Assembly (NCBI GenBank): GCA_013288145.1
Contig: JABDCJ010000048.1
Coordinates: 1-18,264, forward strand
Reading direction: 5' to 3'
From: Nitrososphaerota archaeon
GTDB lineage: Archaea; Thermoproteota; Nitrososphaeria; Nitrososphaerales; CADDZS01
DNA: 18,264 bases
Shown piece after piece: positions 1 through 7,572 of the stretch. Position 1 is the stretch's first letter, and every line of letters begins with the position of its first letter. The position numbers and the translations under genes are program-made. The notes beneath the pieces are model-generated. The model made no database searches, had not been told where the DNA came from, and was given only the letters and a program-made list of their open reading frames with translations.

Positions 1-1
1 T

Positions 2-283
2 ACCAATAGTTCGTTCAACATCGGATGGCGTTGGGCTGCAGCGGCTTACAGCAGCTTCGGCAACTTGAGCACAACAAATACTACGACCCTCTACAACGGG
101 CTCGGTGTGAAACCAATCGATGGAAACATGGGTAGTGCATACTCCGACAACAACAAAGCTGGAACGCCAGAAAACTTCCTAGCAAACCTCGTTTCAGGAG
201 GAACGGGCCAGGGAGGAGACTATACTGGCTCATTCAGTCACACGGGCATCGCAGAATACCAGGGGTATCTGCTCAACCAGTAA
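2..283 (+). CDS. C-terminal fragment of an unrecognised protein
   Basis: The frame is open from the left edge of the window to a TAA at 281-283, so this is the last 93 residues of a longer gene; the internal TTG at 65 is not a credible start. The fragment is rich in Gly, Ser, Thr, Asn, Ala and Tyr, with few charged residues and no membrane segment, which suits an exported or cell-surface protein. I do not recognise the family. A clear hairpin terminator follows within 20 nt, which supports this being a real gene end. The N-terminus and any catalytic motifs lie outside the window, so no function is assigned. Confidence 0.6.
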   Translation, partial: TNSSFNIGWRWAAAAYSSFGNLSTTNTTTLYNGLGVKPIDGNMGSAYSDNNKAGTPENFLANLVSGGTGQGGDYTGSFSHTGIAEYQGYLLNQ

Positions 284-299
284 GTAGCGCAAAGGTACT

Positions 300-335
300 G
301 GGAGAGGTTGGAATACTCTCCCTTCCTAACTTTTT
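300..335 (+). terminator. Hairpin and T-tract terminator
   Basis: GGGAGAG at 300-306 pairs perfectly with CTCTCCC at 316-322 around a 9-nt loop, and is followed by a T5 run at 331-335. It lies 16 nt after the stop of the partial gene and is likely its transcription terminator. Confidence 0.65.
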
Positions 336-392
336 CTTGTTCAATATGAGGGTTTGACTTTTTCTAGATACTCAGTGTTCGCCGAGCCGATG

Positions 393-432
393 ATCTCAAC
401 GAGATGAGCACATTCATTCTCAAATCTGAGAA
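393..432. promoter_or_regulatory. Two inverted repeats before the dehydrogenase start
   Basis: ATCTC-AAC-GAGAT lies at 393-405 and TTCTCA-AATC-TGAGAA at 417-432. Both share a TCTCA half-site and end just upstream of the GTG at 442. They could be operator half-sites or a short leader structure. No convincing TATA box or Shine-Dalgarno sequence is seen here, so the promoter itself is not placed. Confidence 0.3.
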
Positions 433-441
433 ACGTCTTCG

Positions 442-1266
442 GTGGTTAATAGAGCGCGACATGAAATTATTCAGCAAACAAAGGAGATCGCAGATAGAAA
501 TTTGGCAAATTTTGGTCCAAAGTTGGAAGGAAAAACAGCAGTAGTTACTGGAGCAGGTTCCGGTGTGGGAAAGGCAATGGCAGAACTTTTTTCGGTGAAT
601 GGTTGCAGAGTTATTGTCGTAGATGTCGTTGAAGACCGAGTGAAAGAGGTCGCCGCGAAAATTGGAAACGATTCTCTCGGCATGGTGAAAGATCTATCCA
701 ATCAGAAACAGGTCGAGGAAATGATCGATGAGGCGTACCAATCGATGGGGCGAATAGACATCCTCTGCAATAATGCAGGAATAATGGACGGGGTAACTCC
801 CGTCGCCGACACTTCAGACGAGCTCTGGCAGCGGGTATTGAACGTGAATCTGAACGCCCCGTTTTGGGCGAGCAGGCGGGCAATTCCGAAGATGTTGAAG
901 GACAGTCGCGGTGCCATTTTGAACACTGCTTCTGTTGCTTCGTTCTTTGGTGGAAAAGCCGGCGCTCCATACACCGTATCGAAGCATGGTCTGATCGGAC
1001 TGACCAAGAGCATCGCAGTGTTTTATGGCGACAAGGGAATAAGGAGCAATGCCATGGTTCTGGGAGCGGTCAATACCGCAATCGGCTTTGGCAGTTCCAA
1101 TCCCAATCCACTGGGGCTTGAATTGATGAAAAAGACGATGGCTTCCTTGCCCGGTGTTGCAGATCCTTCGCAGATTGCAAACCTAGGATTGTTTCTGGTC
1201 AGCGACGATTCAAGTTTCGTAAATGGCTCCTGCGTCGTAATCGACAATGGATGGAGTGTCTTCTAA
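442..1266 (+). CDS. Short-chain dehydrogenase/reductase (SDR)
   Basis: This is a cytosolic classical-type SDR of 274 residues that should oxidise an alcohol or reduce a ketone with NAD(P). The cofactor motif TGAGSGVG is at residues 36-43. An Asp at 61, at the end of the second strand, favours NAD over NADP. NNAG is at 110-113, and the catalytic set is Asn134, Ser164, Tyr177 and Lys181 (YTVSK). The C-terminal NGSCVVIDNGWSVF matches the family's usual end. The first 28 residues are an extension before the Rossmann fold. The start is GTG; no ATG precedes the fold in this frame. The substrate cannot be read from the sequence, and the neighbours give no pathway. Confidence 0.92.
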   Translation: MVNRARHEIIQQTKEIADRNLANFGPKLEGKTAVVTGAGSGVGKAMAELFSVNGCRVIVVDVVEDRVKEVAAKIGNDSLGMVKDLSNQKQVEEMIDEAYQSMGRIDILCNNAGIMDGVTPVADTSDELWQRVLNVNLNAPFWASRRAIPKMLKDSRGAILNTASVASFFGGKAGAPYTVSKHGLIGLTKSIAVFYGDKGIRSNAMVLGAVNTAIGFGSSNPNPLGLELMKKTMASLPGVADPSQIANLGLFLVSDDSSFVNGSCVVIDNGWSVF

Positions 1267-1395
1267 AACGCATCAGTAGAAGAAATTACTTTACCCTTGA
1301 AACAATTTTTGTTGTGTTCCCTGGTTATCTGTACTAAGAATCCACAAATGCCATAATCTGAAGCCACAATTTATGCGGCTGGAGTGAATTCAAGA

Positions 1396-1551
1396 ATGAA
1401 CTGGATAATAGACGGTACTTCTGCATTGGCAATAGCTCTTGTCGCAGCGGTAATCTCACTTCTAATTGTTATCCGGTCTTACCACAGACGAAGATTGTCC
1501 AAAGAGATCACTCCAGCTGAAGAAAAGAAAGAACCAATTATCTCGACTTAA
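1396..1551 (+). CDS. Small single-helix membrane protein (51 aa)
   Basis: An ATG at 1396 opens a 51-residue frame ending in TAA at 1549-1551. Residues about 9-26 are a continuous hydrophobic helix rich in Ala, Ile, Val and Leu. They are followed by a basic stretch (RSYHRRR) and a charged tail (EEKKEP). By the positive-inside rule the C-terminus should face the cytoplasm. GGAG at 1381-1384 is a possible Shine-Dalgarno site 11 nt before the ATG; an in-frame GTG at 1384 is a second possible start. A hairpin plus T6 follows at 1579-1629. I know no family for it. The helix, basic flank, ribosome site and terminator make it better than a chance frame. Confidence 0.55.
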   Translation: MNWIIDGTSALAIALVAAVISLLIVIRSYHRRRLSKEITPAEEKKEPIIST

Positions 1552-1578
1552 TCTATGCCCTAATTATAATTCATGACT

Positions 1579-1629
1579 CTGTAATGTAGGACACCTAATC
1601 CGTGTATTACAGAATGTACTACCTTTTTT
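1579..1629 (+). terminator. Hairpin with T6, end of the small membrane gene
   Basis: CTGTAAT at 1579-1585 pairs with ATTACAG at 1606-1612, and an inner GGA/TCC adds pairs near the loop. A T6 run lies at 1624-1629. It sits 28 nt after the small frame and well before the ABC transporter promoter, so it probably separates the two transcription units. Confidence 0.5.
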
Positions 1630-1774
1630 GGATTTGATTCATGCCGAACCTGGGTCAGAATTTGTTGTTTCTGATCTCTAAAGTTTTCAACCCTTCACTT
1701 TTCTAAGCAAATCTGCTTGGCTGAACTCATCGTCTCACGTCCGAGTACGGATATTTTGTAATCCTGGGAATATA

Positions 1775-1788
1775 CCACTTAAAAGTGG
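1775..1788 (+). promoter_or_regulatory. TATA-like box inside a perfect 14-bp palindrome
   Basis: CCACTTAAAAGTGG is a perfect inverted repeat whose centre (CTTAAAAG) serves as an archaeal TATA-like box. Its centre is about 29 nt upstream of the GTG start of the ABC transporter, the spacing expected for a leaderless archaeal transcript. A dimeric regulator bound to the palindrome would block TBP. Rest of 1552-1810: only the terminator above and a short AAGCA-AATC-TGCTT repeat at 1705-1718. Confidence 0.5.
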
Positions 1789-1810
1789 AGATTGGAAAGA
1801 GAGCTTAACC

Positions 1811-4450
1811 GTGCAAAAGCTATCCGACGACAGTGCCAACGTTCAATCAACGAAACTCACCCGGCTTTCAACCGATCTTGACCACCAATTGAAACTGGGT
1901 CGTGAGATAGTTGAGCTCGACGAAAAATCTCTCCGCGTCCTTCACGGTGATTCTCTGATAGAAGAGATCAAGCTCGAAGACATTAGCAAGGCTTCCATCG
2001 AGGAAGGAATTGGAATAGCGAGGCTTGTCATTCAAAACGTGAACGGTGCTGTGAACGACGTCGCCTTTTTTACGAAAAGGAAATTGAAGCCATTTCGCGC
2101 ACTGACCAATGCTATCAATAACCACATGGTTGGCAGCGCTCCGCCGATCGTGGATGAAGACGAAAAACCGGTAAAATTCAATCGCGGGAGTACGCTCCGA
2201 TGGCTGCTCGAATTCATGCGGCCGTACAGGAGAAAGCTTTTCCTCGGCATTCTCTTTTCCGTATTACTCGCGGGGTTCAATCTCGTCCCGCCGTACCTGC
2301 TTCAGATACTCATCGACAGCGTCCTGCTATCAAACAAACCATCTCAGGGACTATTTGTCTACCTCACCCTTATACTTCTAAGCTCATTCGGGGTAATCAC
2401 AGTGCTTTCTATTCTCCAGAGTTACTTTCTGAATACTTTAGGGCAGAGGGTAGTAAACAACCTGCGGGGCAGCGTTTATGAGCATGCAATCAGCCTCCCG
2501 ACCTCTTTCATTGAGCGAATGACGACAGGACGCATCCTCTCAAGGCTCACGACCGACGTGGGAAATACCCAGTGGTTGATGGTGTGGGGATTGCCAACTT
2601 TAACCGTGAATATTCTAACGCTCATCGGCATTGGAGTCATTCTATTCGTACTCGATGCCGGTCTTGCAGTGTTCGTACTCGTCCCAGTGCCGTTCATCAT
2701 CTACGCGCTGATCAGATACAGAAAGGGGTCCTTCATGGTTTATCACCGGAATTGGCGACGCAGTGCAGACGTGACCGCGATGATAACCGATACCGTACCT
2801 GCGTACCAGGTGGTAAAGTCGTTTGTGCGCGAAGATCGCGAGGCAACCAGACTGGACGAGAATCTGGACAAGCTCTACAACGCGCAGGTGGACGCGGTAA
2901 AGATGAATCTCTACTACTGGCCCGCTCTGGGATTTCTCACGTCTCTTGCAACCATTGCGATCTGGTGGGTCGGAGGAAACCAGGTGCTCGTGGGAAAAAT
3001 TCAGCTCGGAATCGTTACCGCATTCGTCGCGTATCTCGCTCTCTTTTACACTCCGATAAACAACCTCTCAAACATAGTTCCGTTCATCCAGCAGGGAATA
3101 ACGTCCGGCGACCGCTTGAGAGAAATCATCGATGCAAAGCCCGAAGTGCAAAACAAGCCCGACGCGGTAAAGCCCAGAGATCTCGGCGGCGAGATTCTCT
3201 TCGACAAGGTATGGTTCGGGTACGAGCCATACAACCCCGTCATCAAGGACTTTACCCTTAAGATTCCGCGGGGGCAGCGCATCGCAATCGTCGGACGAAG
3301 CGGATCAGGCAAGACTTCGATCTCGCGTCTATTGATGCGATTCTACGACGTGGACCGCGGAGCTATATCTCTCGACAAGATCGACATTCGCGATATTGAC
3401 CTCGATTATCTGCGGAGCAAGATCGCCTATGTCCTTCAGGACGTGGTGCTCTTTGATAACACGGTCACGTACAACGTTGTCTACGGCGTTTCTAGAGATT
3501 CGGTCGTAGAGCCTCTGGATGTGCTCGACGCATGCAAGGCAGCGGGAATCCATAAGGAGATCATGGCGTTGCAGCTTGCTTACGACACAAATCTCGGCGA
3601 GAAAGGATCTTCGCTTTCCGGCGGGCAAAGACAGAGGCTATCCCTTGCAAGGGCGATAATCAAAAAACCGGATATCTTCATCCTGGACGAAGCTACTTCA
3701 GACTTGGACGTTCAGAGCGAGCGCGAGATCTACCGGCGAATGCTGAAACTTGCAGACGGGAAGACAACGATCCTAGTAACACACAACATGTACGAGGCAC
3801 TGAGCGTCGACAACGTGATCGTCATGGGAAGCGGCAAGATCATCGAGCAGGGTAAACCGGAACAGCTCCTGATCCAGGGCGAGCAGTTTGCTTCAATGTT
3901 CAAGGAGTTCAACGGCGAGATACCATTCCGGATCGAGGAAGACCTGATGAAGACAGATCTCGGCGATGTCTCGGTAAAACTTCCCTCCGTTGAACTGTCA
4001 AAAATCTCCATTCAATCCAGCGGAAGGATTAGTGAGATAAATGTTCGAGCCGGCGACAAGTCCTGGACTAATCTGACGCCGCGCCAGCCATTCCCGCTTA
4101 GCGCGCCTCAGATAATCGCTCTGGAAAATCAGGCTGGCGAAGAAGTGCTCACGATTCCTGACTCAGAGGGACTACAACCCGAATCCAGAGATGCTCTAAA
4201 GAAAGCCGCCCGCGCGAACAGCTTTATCCTACAGATCAACGGCATAAGCAAAGTGGTGGTAAAGGGTGATGAACTGGAGTGGCACCTCACTACAAATGAT
4301 GGTCCGACGATCGTGAACACCAAGGGCAGGCGCAACGTCGTTGTCATGGACTCCAAAGTCATACTGATCGATCCACTCGACAACATTTCCGAGATCGATC
4401 TCAAAAAAGTAGATTCCAAGAGCTTGAAGGTTCTGAACAAAACAGTATGA
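1811..4450 (+). CDS. ABC exporter half-transporter with C-terminal DUF1854 domain
   Basis: An 879-residue fusion of an exporter-type membrane domain and its ATPase; it presumably works as a dimer in the cytoplasmic membrane. Residues 1 to about 115 form an extra soluble domain whose strand-rich pattern and terminal helix look PH-like (inferred). Six membrane helices span about 140-430. The ATPase has Walker A GRSGSGKTS at 495-503, Q-loop Gln543, signature LSGGQ at 602-606, Walker B IFILDE at 622-627 with catalytic Glu627, and H-loop His658, so it should be active. From about 755 to the end the sequence matches DUF1854, known from ABC exporters near bacterial cyanophycin genes. No cyanophycin genes are seen here, so the substrate is unknown. 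The GTG start fits leaderless transcription from the box at 1775-1788. Part of its 3' end recurs near 14.6 kb. Confidence 0.93.
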   Translation: MQKLSDDSANVQSTKLTRLSTDLDHQLKLGREIVELDEKSLRVLHGDSLIEEIKLEDISKASIEEGIGIARLVIQNVNGAVNDVAFFTKRKLKPFRALTNAINNHMVGSAPPIVDEDEKPVKFNRGSTLRWLLEFMRPYRRKLFLGILFSVLLAGFNLVPPYLLQILIDSVLLSNKPSQGLFVYLTLILLSSFGVITVLSILQSYFLNTLGQRVVNNLRGSVYEHAISLPTSFIERMTTGRILSRLTTDVGNTQWLMVWGLPTLTVNILTLIGIGVILFVLDAGLAVFVLVPVPFIIYALIRYRKGSFMVYHRNWRRSADVTAMITDTVPAYQVVKSFVREDREATRLDENLDKLYNAQVDAVKMNLYYWPALGFLTSLATIAIWWVGGNQVLVGKIQLGIVTAFVAYLALFYTPINNLSNIVPFIQQGITSGDRLREIIDAKPEVQNKPDAVKPRDLGGEILFDKVWFGYEPYNPVIKDFTLKIPRGQRIAIVGRSGSGKTSISRLLMRFYDVDRGAISLDKIDIRDIDLDYLRSKIAYVLQDVVLFDNTVTYNVVYGVSRDSVVEPLDVLDACKAAGIHKEIMALQLAYDTNLGEKGSSLSGGQRQRLSLARAIIKKPDIFILDEATSDLDVQSEREIYRRMLKLADGKTTILVTHNMYEALSVDNVIVMGSGKIIEQGKPEQLLIQGEQFASMFKEFNGEIPFRIEEDLMKTDLGDVSVKLPSVELSKISIQSSGRISEINVRAGDKSWTNLTPRQPFPLSAPQIIALENQAGEEVLTIPDSEGLQPESRDALKKAARANSFILQINGISKVVVKGDELEWHLTTNDGPTIVNTKGRRNVVVMDSKVILIDPLDNISEIDLKKVDSKSLKVLNKTV

Positions 4451-4560
4451 GAATAATCATAGAATTCAAATAATTGCCTTAAAACCGACCCCCCTAGCGC
4501 AATCCCACGCGCGTGCGTGGAATGATAACTTGATGAGAACCACTGAACTCTATTTGTATT

Positions 4561-4592
4561 ATACAAGCTAGCTTGTATTGTACATATTTTTT
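4561..4592. terminator. Perfect 18-bp palindrome followed by T6
   Basis: ATACAAGCTAGCTTGTAT at 4561-4578 is a perfect palindrome, with a T6 run at 4587-4592. It lies between the convergent transporter and Thr-rich operon, so a terminator is likely; a dimeric protein-binding site is possible. A second hairpin, CCACGC-GCGT-GCGTGG, is at 4505-4520 without a T run. Confidence 0.45.
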
Positions 4593-4603
4593 AATTGATT
4601 TAT

Positions 4604-4680
4604 TACGCTGATTTCGGCGCGATCGCAAGGGGACGCACTTTTCTGTACAGCAGAGCTTGAAACGAGCTCTGTCTGCACCG
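4604..4680. ncRNA. Candidate structured RNA or 3' element, copy 1
   Basis: Positions 4612-4676 differ from the second copy by only 3 of 65 bases. CAGAGCT at 4651-4657 pairs with AGCTCTG at 4665-4671 around a 7-nt loop. A further CAG/CTG pairing across a one-base bulge extends the stem. The element lies between convergent genes. A protein-coding role is not apparent. Whether it is transcribed, and from which strand, cannot be told. Confidence 0.35.
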
Positions 4681-4730
4681 ATTCTTGAGCTAGATCGAAG
4701 ACGTACTTTCTGCCTTAAGGTACGGTTGCT

Positions 4731-6392
4731 CTAACATCCGAAGAACTCCGTAACAGTTGTAGAAAGATCGGTTGCCGTTGATGTAGTACTTGACGTACAA
4801 TCATTTGTCGTCAAAGTTGTTGTGGGCGTGGTTGTGGCAGTCACAGTCGTTGCCGTAATAGTAGTCTGGTAAGTGGTCAAGGTTCCACCATCTGAAGTTG
4901 AAGTCGAGGTTGTTGTCGTGGGGATCGTTGAGGTCGCTGTCACGGTCGTGTCGTAAATCGTCGTGGTGCCGCCGTCAGTCGTTGAATAGGTAGTCGTGGT
5001 TCCGCCGTTTACGGTCACAGTTGTGGTCGTTGTATCTGTTTCAGTAGAACTCGAGGTCGTTGTGGTAGAAGTCGAGAATGTTATTGTCACTGTCGTAGAA
5101 ACGGTTTGGGTTGAAATTGAGGTACTCGTGGTCGAAACAGTAAAGGTTGATGTGGATGTTATCGTAGCTGGATCAGTTTCAGTTGAGGTAACAGTAGTAG
5201 GCACCGTAGCTGTTTGAGTTGTACTGGTAAGAATTAGCAGCGTTCCCGAAGTTGTTGTGGCAGGAACTGTTGTGGTTGAGGTTGTGGTAGCCGGAATAGT
5301 TTGCGTTGAAGTGGTGGATGTCGTTACCGGTACCGTTGTCGTTGAAGTCACAATTGCGGGAACTGTACTCGTCGAAGTAGTAAAGGTCGTTACCGTCGAG
5401 GTAGAAGTGACCGGAAGTATGACGGTGGAGGTGGACGTTGAGTTTACGGTCTGTGGAACGGTAGTTGTCGAAGTGACCGTTTGTGGGATCGTAGATGTGG
5501 ATGTTACCGATGCCGGTATCGTTTGAGTAGATGTAGTTGTGCTTGTTATAGTCTGTGGCACTGTCGTCGTAGAAGTAACGGACAAGGGGACAGTAGTAGT
5601 AGCAGTGTTTGTTTTGGTAGAAAATGCGGTCGTAGGAACTGTTGACGTCGAGGTCGTGGTAACTGTTACAGTTCTTGGAATAGTTGCTGTAGATGTTACA
5701 GACGCCGGCACCGTTGATGTAGAAGTAGCAGTCTTTGGAACGGTGGTCGTAGATGTTGCCGTGGTCGTGTGAGTTGCGGCTGTAATAGTGCGAGTTGCTC
5801 TAGTTGTAGTATGAACCGTGGTCGTTGAGGTTGAGATCGCCGTAGTTTGGATGGTTTGGGTTGAAGTTACGGAGGTTGTCTTGGTAGTGGTCACGGTCGT
5901 CGGCACTGAAAATGTAGAAGTCGATGTAGAAGTGACGACCGTTGGAACAGTAGCAGTCGAAGTTACGGTAGAAGCAATCGTCTGCGTTGAGGTTGTAGTT
6001 TGAGGAACTGTCGTTGTTTTCGTCACAGTCTGCGGGATTGTTGCGGTGGAGGTTACCGACGTCGGAATTGTTGCAGTTGAAGTAGTCGTAGTCGTGCGAG
6101 TCGAGGGGACTACGAATGTCGAGGTAAGCGTAGTTGGGTGTATCGCCGTTGAGGTAAACGTTGTCGAGAAAGTTACCGTGGTGATAATGCAGCAAGCTCC
6201 AGAAGTCGTCAGGATGGTTGAGGTCTTCGTCGTTGTGACCGTATGTGTAATGGTCGTGGTTCGTCTAACTGTTATCGCTGCCGCAGCACTGGGATTCTGG
6301 ATTGACGCCGAAGAGTACATTGAGATCGCGCTGACAAGAACGATCCCGCAGAGGAGAGCGAGCGGAAGGAAACGTTTGCTGGAATATGACAT
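4731..6392 (-). CDS. Thr/Ser-rich repetitive secreted protein, mucin-like
   Basis: About 553 residues, mostly Thr, Ser and Val. The N-terminus has a basic start (SSKR) and a hydrophobic core (LPLALLCGIVLVSAI), a good signal peptide or anchor, then Ala-rich sequence. The rest is an imperfect repeat near TSTxTVPxTV, about ten residues per unit. Only four cysteines follow the signal: a CC pair about 30 residues after it, one near the end and one as the last residue. No C-terminal anchor or enzyme domain is seen. A dense O-glycosylated surface layer or sheath is the likely role (inferred). The ATG at 6392 has AGGAG just upstream; a TTG at 6407 overlapping the previous stop as TTGA is an alternative. 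It is clearly co-transcribed with the gene before it. Confidence 0.8.
   Translation of the reverse strand: MSYSSKRFLPLALLCGIVLVSAISMYSSASIQNPSAAAAITVRRTTTITHTVTTTKTSTILTTSGACCIITTVTFSTTFTSTAIHPTTLTSTFVVPSTRTTTTTSTATIPTSVTSTATIPQTVTKTTTVPQTTTSTQTIASTVTSTATVPTVVTSTSTSTFSVPTTVTTTKTTSVTSTQTIQTTAISTSTTTVHTTTRATRTITAATHTTTATSTTTVPKTATSTSTVPASVTSTATIPRTVTVTTTSTSTVPTTAFSTKTNTATTTVPLSVTSTTTVPQTITSTTTSTQTIPASVTSTSTIPQTVTSTTTVPQTVNSTSTSTVILPVTSTSTVTTFTTSTSTVPAIVTSTTTVPVTTSTTSTQTIPATTTSTTTVPATTTSGTLLILTSTTQTATVPTTVTSTETDPATITSTSTFTVSTTSTSISTQTVSTTVTITFSTSTTTTSSSTETDTTTTTVTVNGGTTTTYSTTDGGTTTIYDTTVTATSTIPTTTTSTSTSDGGTLTTYQTTITATTVTATTTPTTTLTTNDCTSSTTSTATDLSTTVTEFFGC
5210..6125 (-). repeat. Degenerate ~30-bp coding repeats in the Thr-rich gene
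   Basis: Each unit encodes about ten residues (TSTxTVPxTV). On the + strand they read as GT-rich motifs such as GTNGANGTTAC with GCCGGNA or CGGNA. Similar longer modules start near 5497, 5690 and 6047. The array is phased to codons and varies mostly at third positions. Such arrays can gain or lose units by recombination. Confidence 0.6.
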
Positions 6393-6403
6393 TTCTCCTT
6401 TGA

Positions 6404-7219
6404 TCAACCCGTTGTAGTAGTTGCCGTGATCGTGATTGTAGCAGCCGTGGTCACAAACGTCAGAGTGATCGTCGTATCCTTGTTTATCGTGTCAGTCCCG
6501 GTTACGGTCGTTACCGTTCCATCAGTCACAGTAACTCTTGACGTATGGGTTGAAGTTACCTGGACGGTCTGCGTTTCCGACTGAGTTTGTGTATCGGTAT
6601 GAGTAGCCGTCGTCTGGATAGTCCTGGTCGTCGACGCCGGATCCGTGATCGTCTGAGTTGAGTGGGACACGACTGTCGTTGTCCCGACAGTTGACGTCAT
6701 CCTTGTCGTAATAGTTGGGGATGTGACAGTTGTAGTTACCTGTGCGGTCTGAGTAGTCGTCACAGGCACCGAAACTGTCGCTGTGGCCGTCCCTTGCTCG
6801 GTAACCGTCTCAGTGAGCACGTTTGAGATGGTTTGAGTTTCCGTTACACCGGAAGACTCGGTTGTCAGCGTGGTGACGTTCCTTGTGATGACCATGGTGC
6901 TTGTTACCTGAGTCGTCACGCCATTGATCGTGGTCTGTTCGAGACTGATCGAGGTTGTATACTCGGTATTCACAACTTGCCTAGTGGTAAGCGAAAGGGC
7001 GGTACTAACTCGCGTAGAATAAACGGTTGTGGGAGCCAGGATGGTTGTGAGACTGGTGACCGTGGCCGGACCCTGCTGAGTGGACGTAAGTCCAGTTGAT
7101 GACGAACTTGTCTGGACTGTGCTGAAGGGATCAATGTATCTCTGAATCCCGATAACTCCAACTGAAATTAACACAATGATCGCAACGGAAACCACCGCGA
7201 CGGCAATTGACCTTTGCAT
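6404..7219 (-). CDS. Thr-rich membrane-anchored or secreted surface protein
   Basis: 271 residues. A hydrophobic segment at about 5-24 follows MQRS and gives a signal anchor or an uncleaved signal peptide. The remainder is strongly enriched in Thr, Val and Ser and has no recognisable domain and no cysteine. Repeats are less regular than in its downstream partner; there is a single RYIDPF stretch just after the helix. Its TGA overlaps a possible TTG start of the next gene, so the two are translationally coupled. Together they look like a paired mucin-like coat. The ATG at 7219 is well placed after a TATA-like box at 7254-7262. No specific family is recognised. Confidence 0.78.
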   Translation of the reverse strand: MQRSIAVAVVSVAIIVLISVGVIGIQRYIDPFSTVQTSSSSTGLTSTQQGPATVTSLTTILAPTTVYSTRVSTALSLTTRQVVNTEYTTSISLEQTTINGVTTQVTSTMVITRNVTTLTTESSGVTETQTISNVLTETVTEQGTATATVSVPVTTTQTAQVTTTVTSPTITTRMTSTVGTTTVVSHSTQTITDPASTTRTIQTTATHTDTQTQSETQTVQVTSTHTSRVTVTDGTVTTVTGTDTINKDTTITLTFVTTAATITITATTTTG

Positions 7220-7253
7220 AAGATTTCCGCCCGCGCTCCTTGCGACGCAGAGG

Positions 7254-7262
7254 TATTATAGC
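7254..7262 (-). promoter_or_regulatory. TATA-like box for the Thr-rich operon
   Basis: GCTATAATA on the minus strand lies about 38 nt before the ATG at 7219, leaving a short leader. AAGGAG is at 7237-7242 on the minus strand, rather far from the ATG for a ribosome site. Confidence 0.4.
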
Positions 7263-7572
7263 TAAGAGATTTAATGATTGTTTTTCATCTCGATTGCCCT
7301 ATATCTTTGCAGAATTTTCTCGGACGCCTAAAGGAACTAATCGCCCAGCTAAGCTCGGCAGATGGCCACTAAAGTAGATGTTTTCCTGCAAGTTATCCGA
7401 TGATTTCACATCGGGGTTCTGGAACAAAGGCCGCAAGCCCCGTTAAGAAAAAAATCAGAGTGGAAAATCGCAATTCCCTAAAGCGGACGAATATCCGTCT
7501 CATGCGATGAGAAAATGAAAACGTTAACCATAAAGGCCTGTGAGATATTAGCGTGCGCTCGAAGAGCCCTTT
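7263..7572. other. Divergent intergenic region upstream of the crenactin gene
   Basis: The 353-bp gap between the Thr-rich operon and the actin gene holds no convincing gene. GATATTA near 7543-7550 sits about 27 nt before the ATG at 7573 and could be the actin TATA box for a leaderless message. CGGGGTT near 7413 can pair with AAGCCCCG near 7435. A 36-residue basic frame at 7400-7510 has no supporting signal. Confidence 0.4.

Larger units (their letters stand above)
4346..4680 (+). repeat. Direct repeat copy 1: transporter gene end plus downstream region
   Basis: This stretch holds the last 35 codons of the DUF1854 transporter and about 230 nt after it. It aligns with 14620-14917, which is shorter by a net 37 nt. 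Well-matched blocks run from the end of the gene through TTAAAACCGACCCCCCT near 4495, then again over 4604-4680. The middle is poorly matched, and the 18-bp palindrome at 4561 is absent from copy 2. Confidence 0.85.

Noticed and set aside
2572..3261. A 229-codon + strand frame inside the ABC transporter
   Set aside because: It lies wholly within the transporter's membrane and ATPase region in another frame; its Arg/Ser-rich product has no recognisable motif.
5210..6125. Regularly spaced repeats resembling a CRISPR array
   Set aside because: Units are degenerate, phased to codons and contiguous without unique spacers, and no cas gene is present.
4996..6417. Several Val-rich + strand frames opposite the Thr-rich gene
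   Set aside because: They are the complement of ACN/ACC-rich Thr codons read as GTN; they lack signals and are broken into pieces, while the minus frame is continuous with a signal peptide.
7400..7510. A 36-residue basic frame upstream of the actin gene
   Set aside because: No ribosome site, domain or conservation evidence; it lies in a promoter region.
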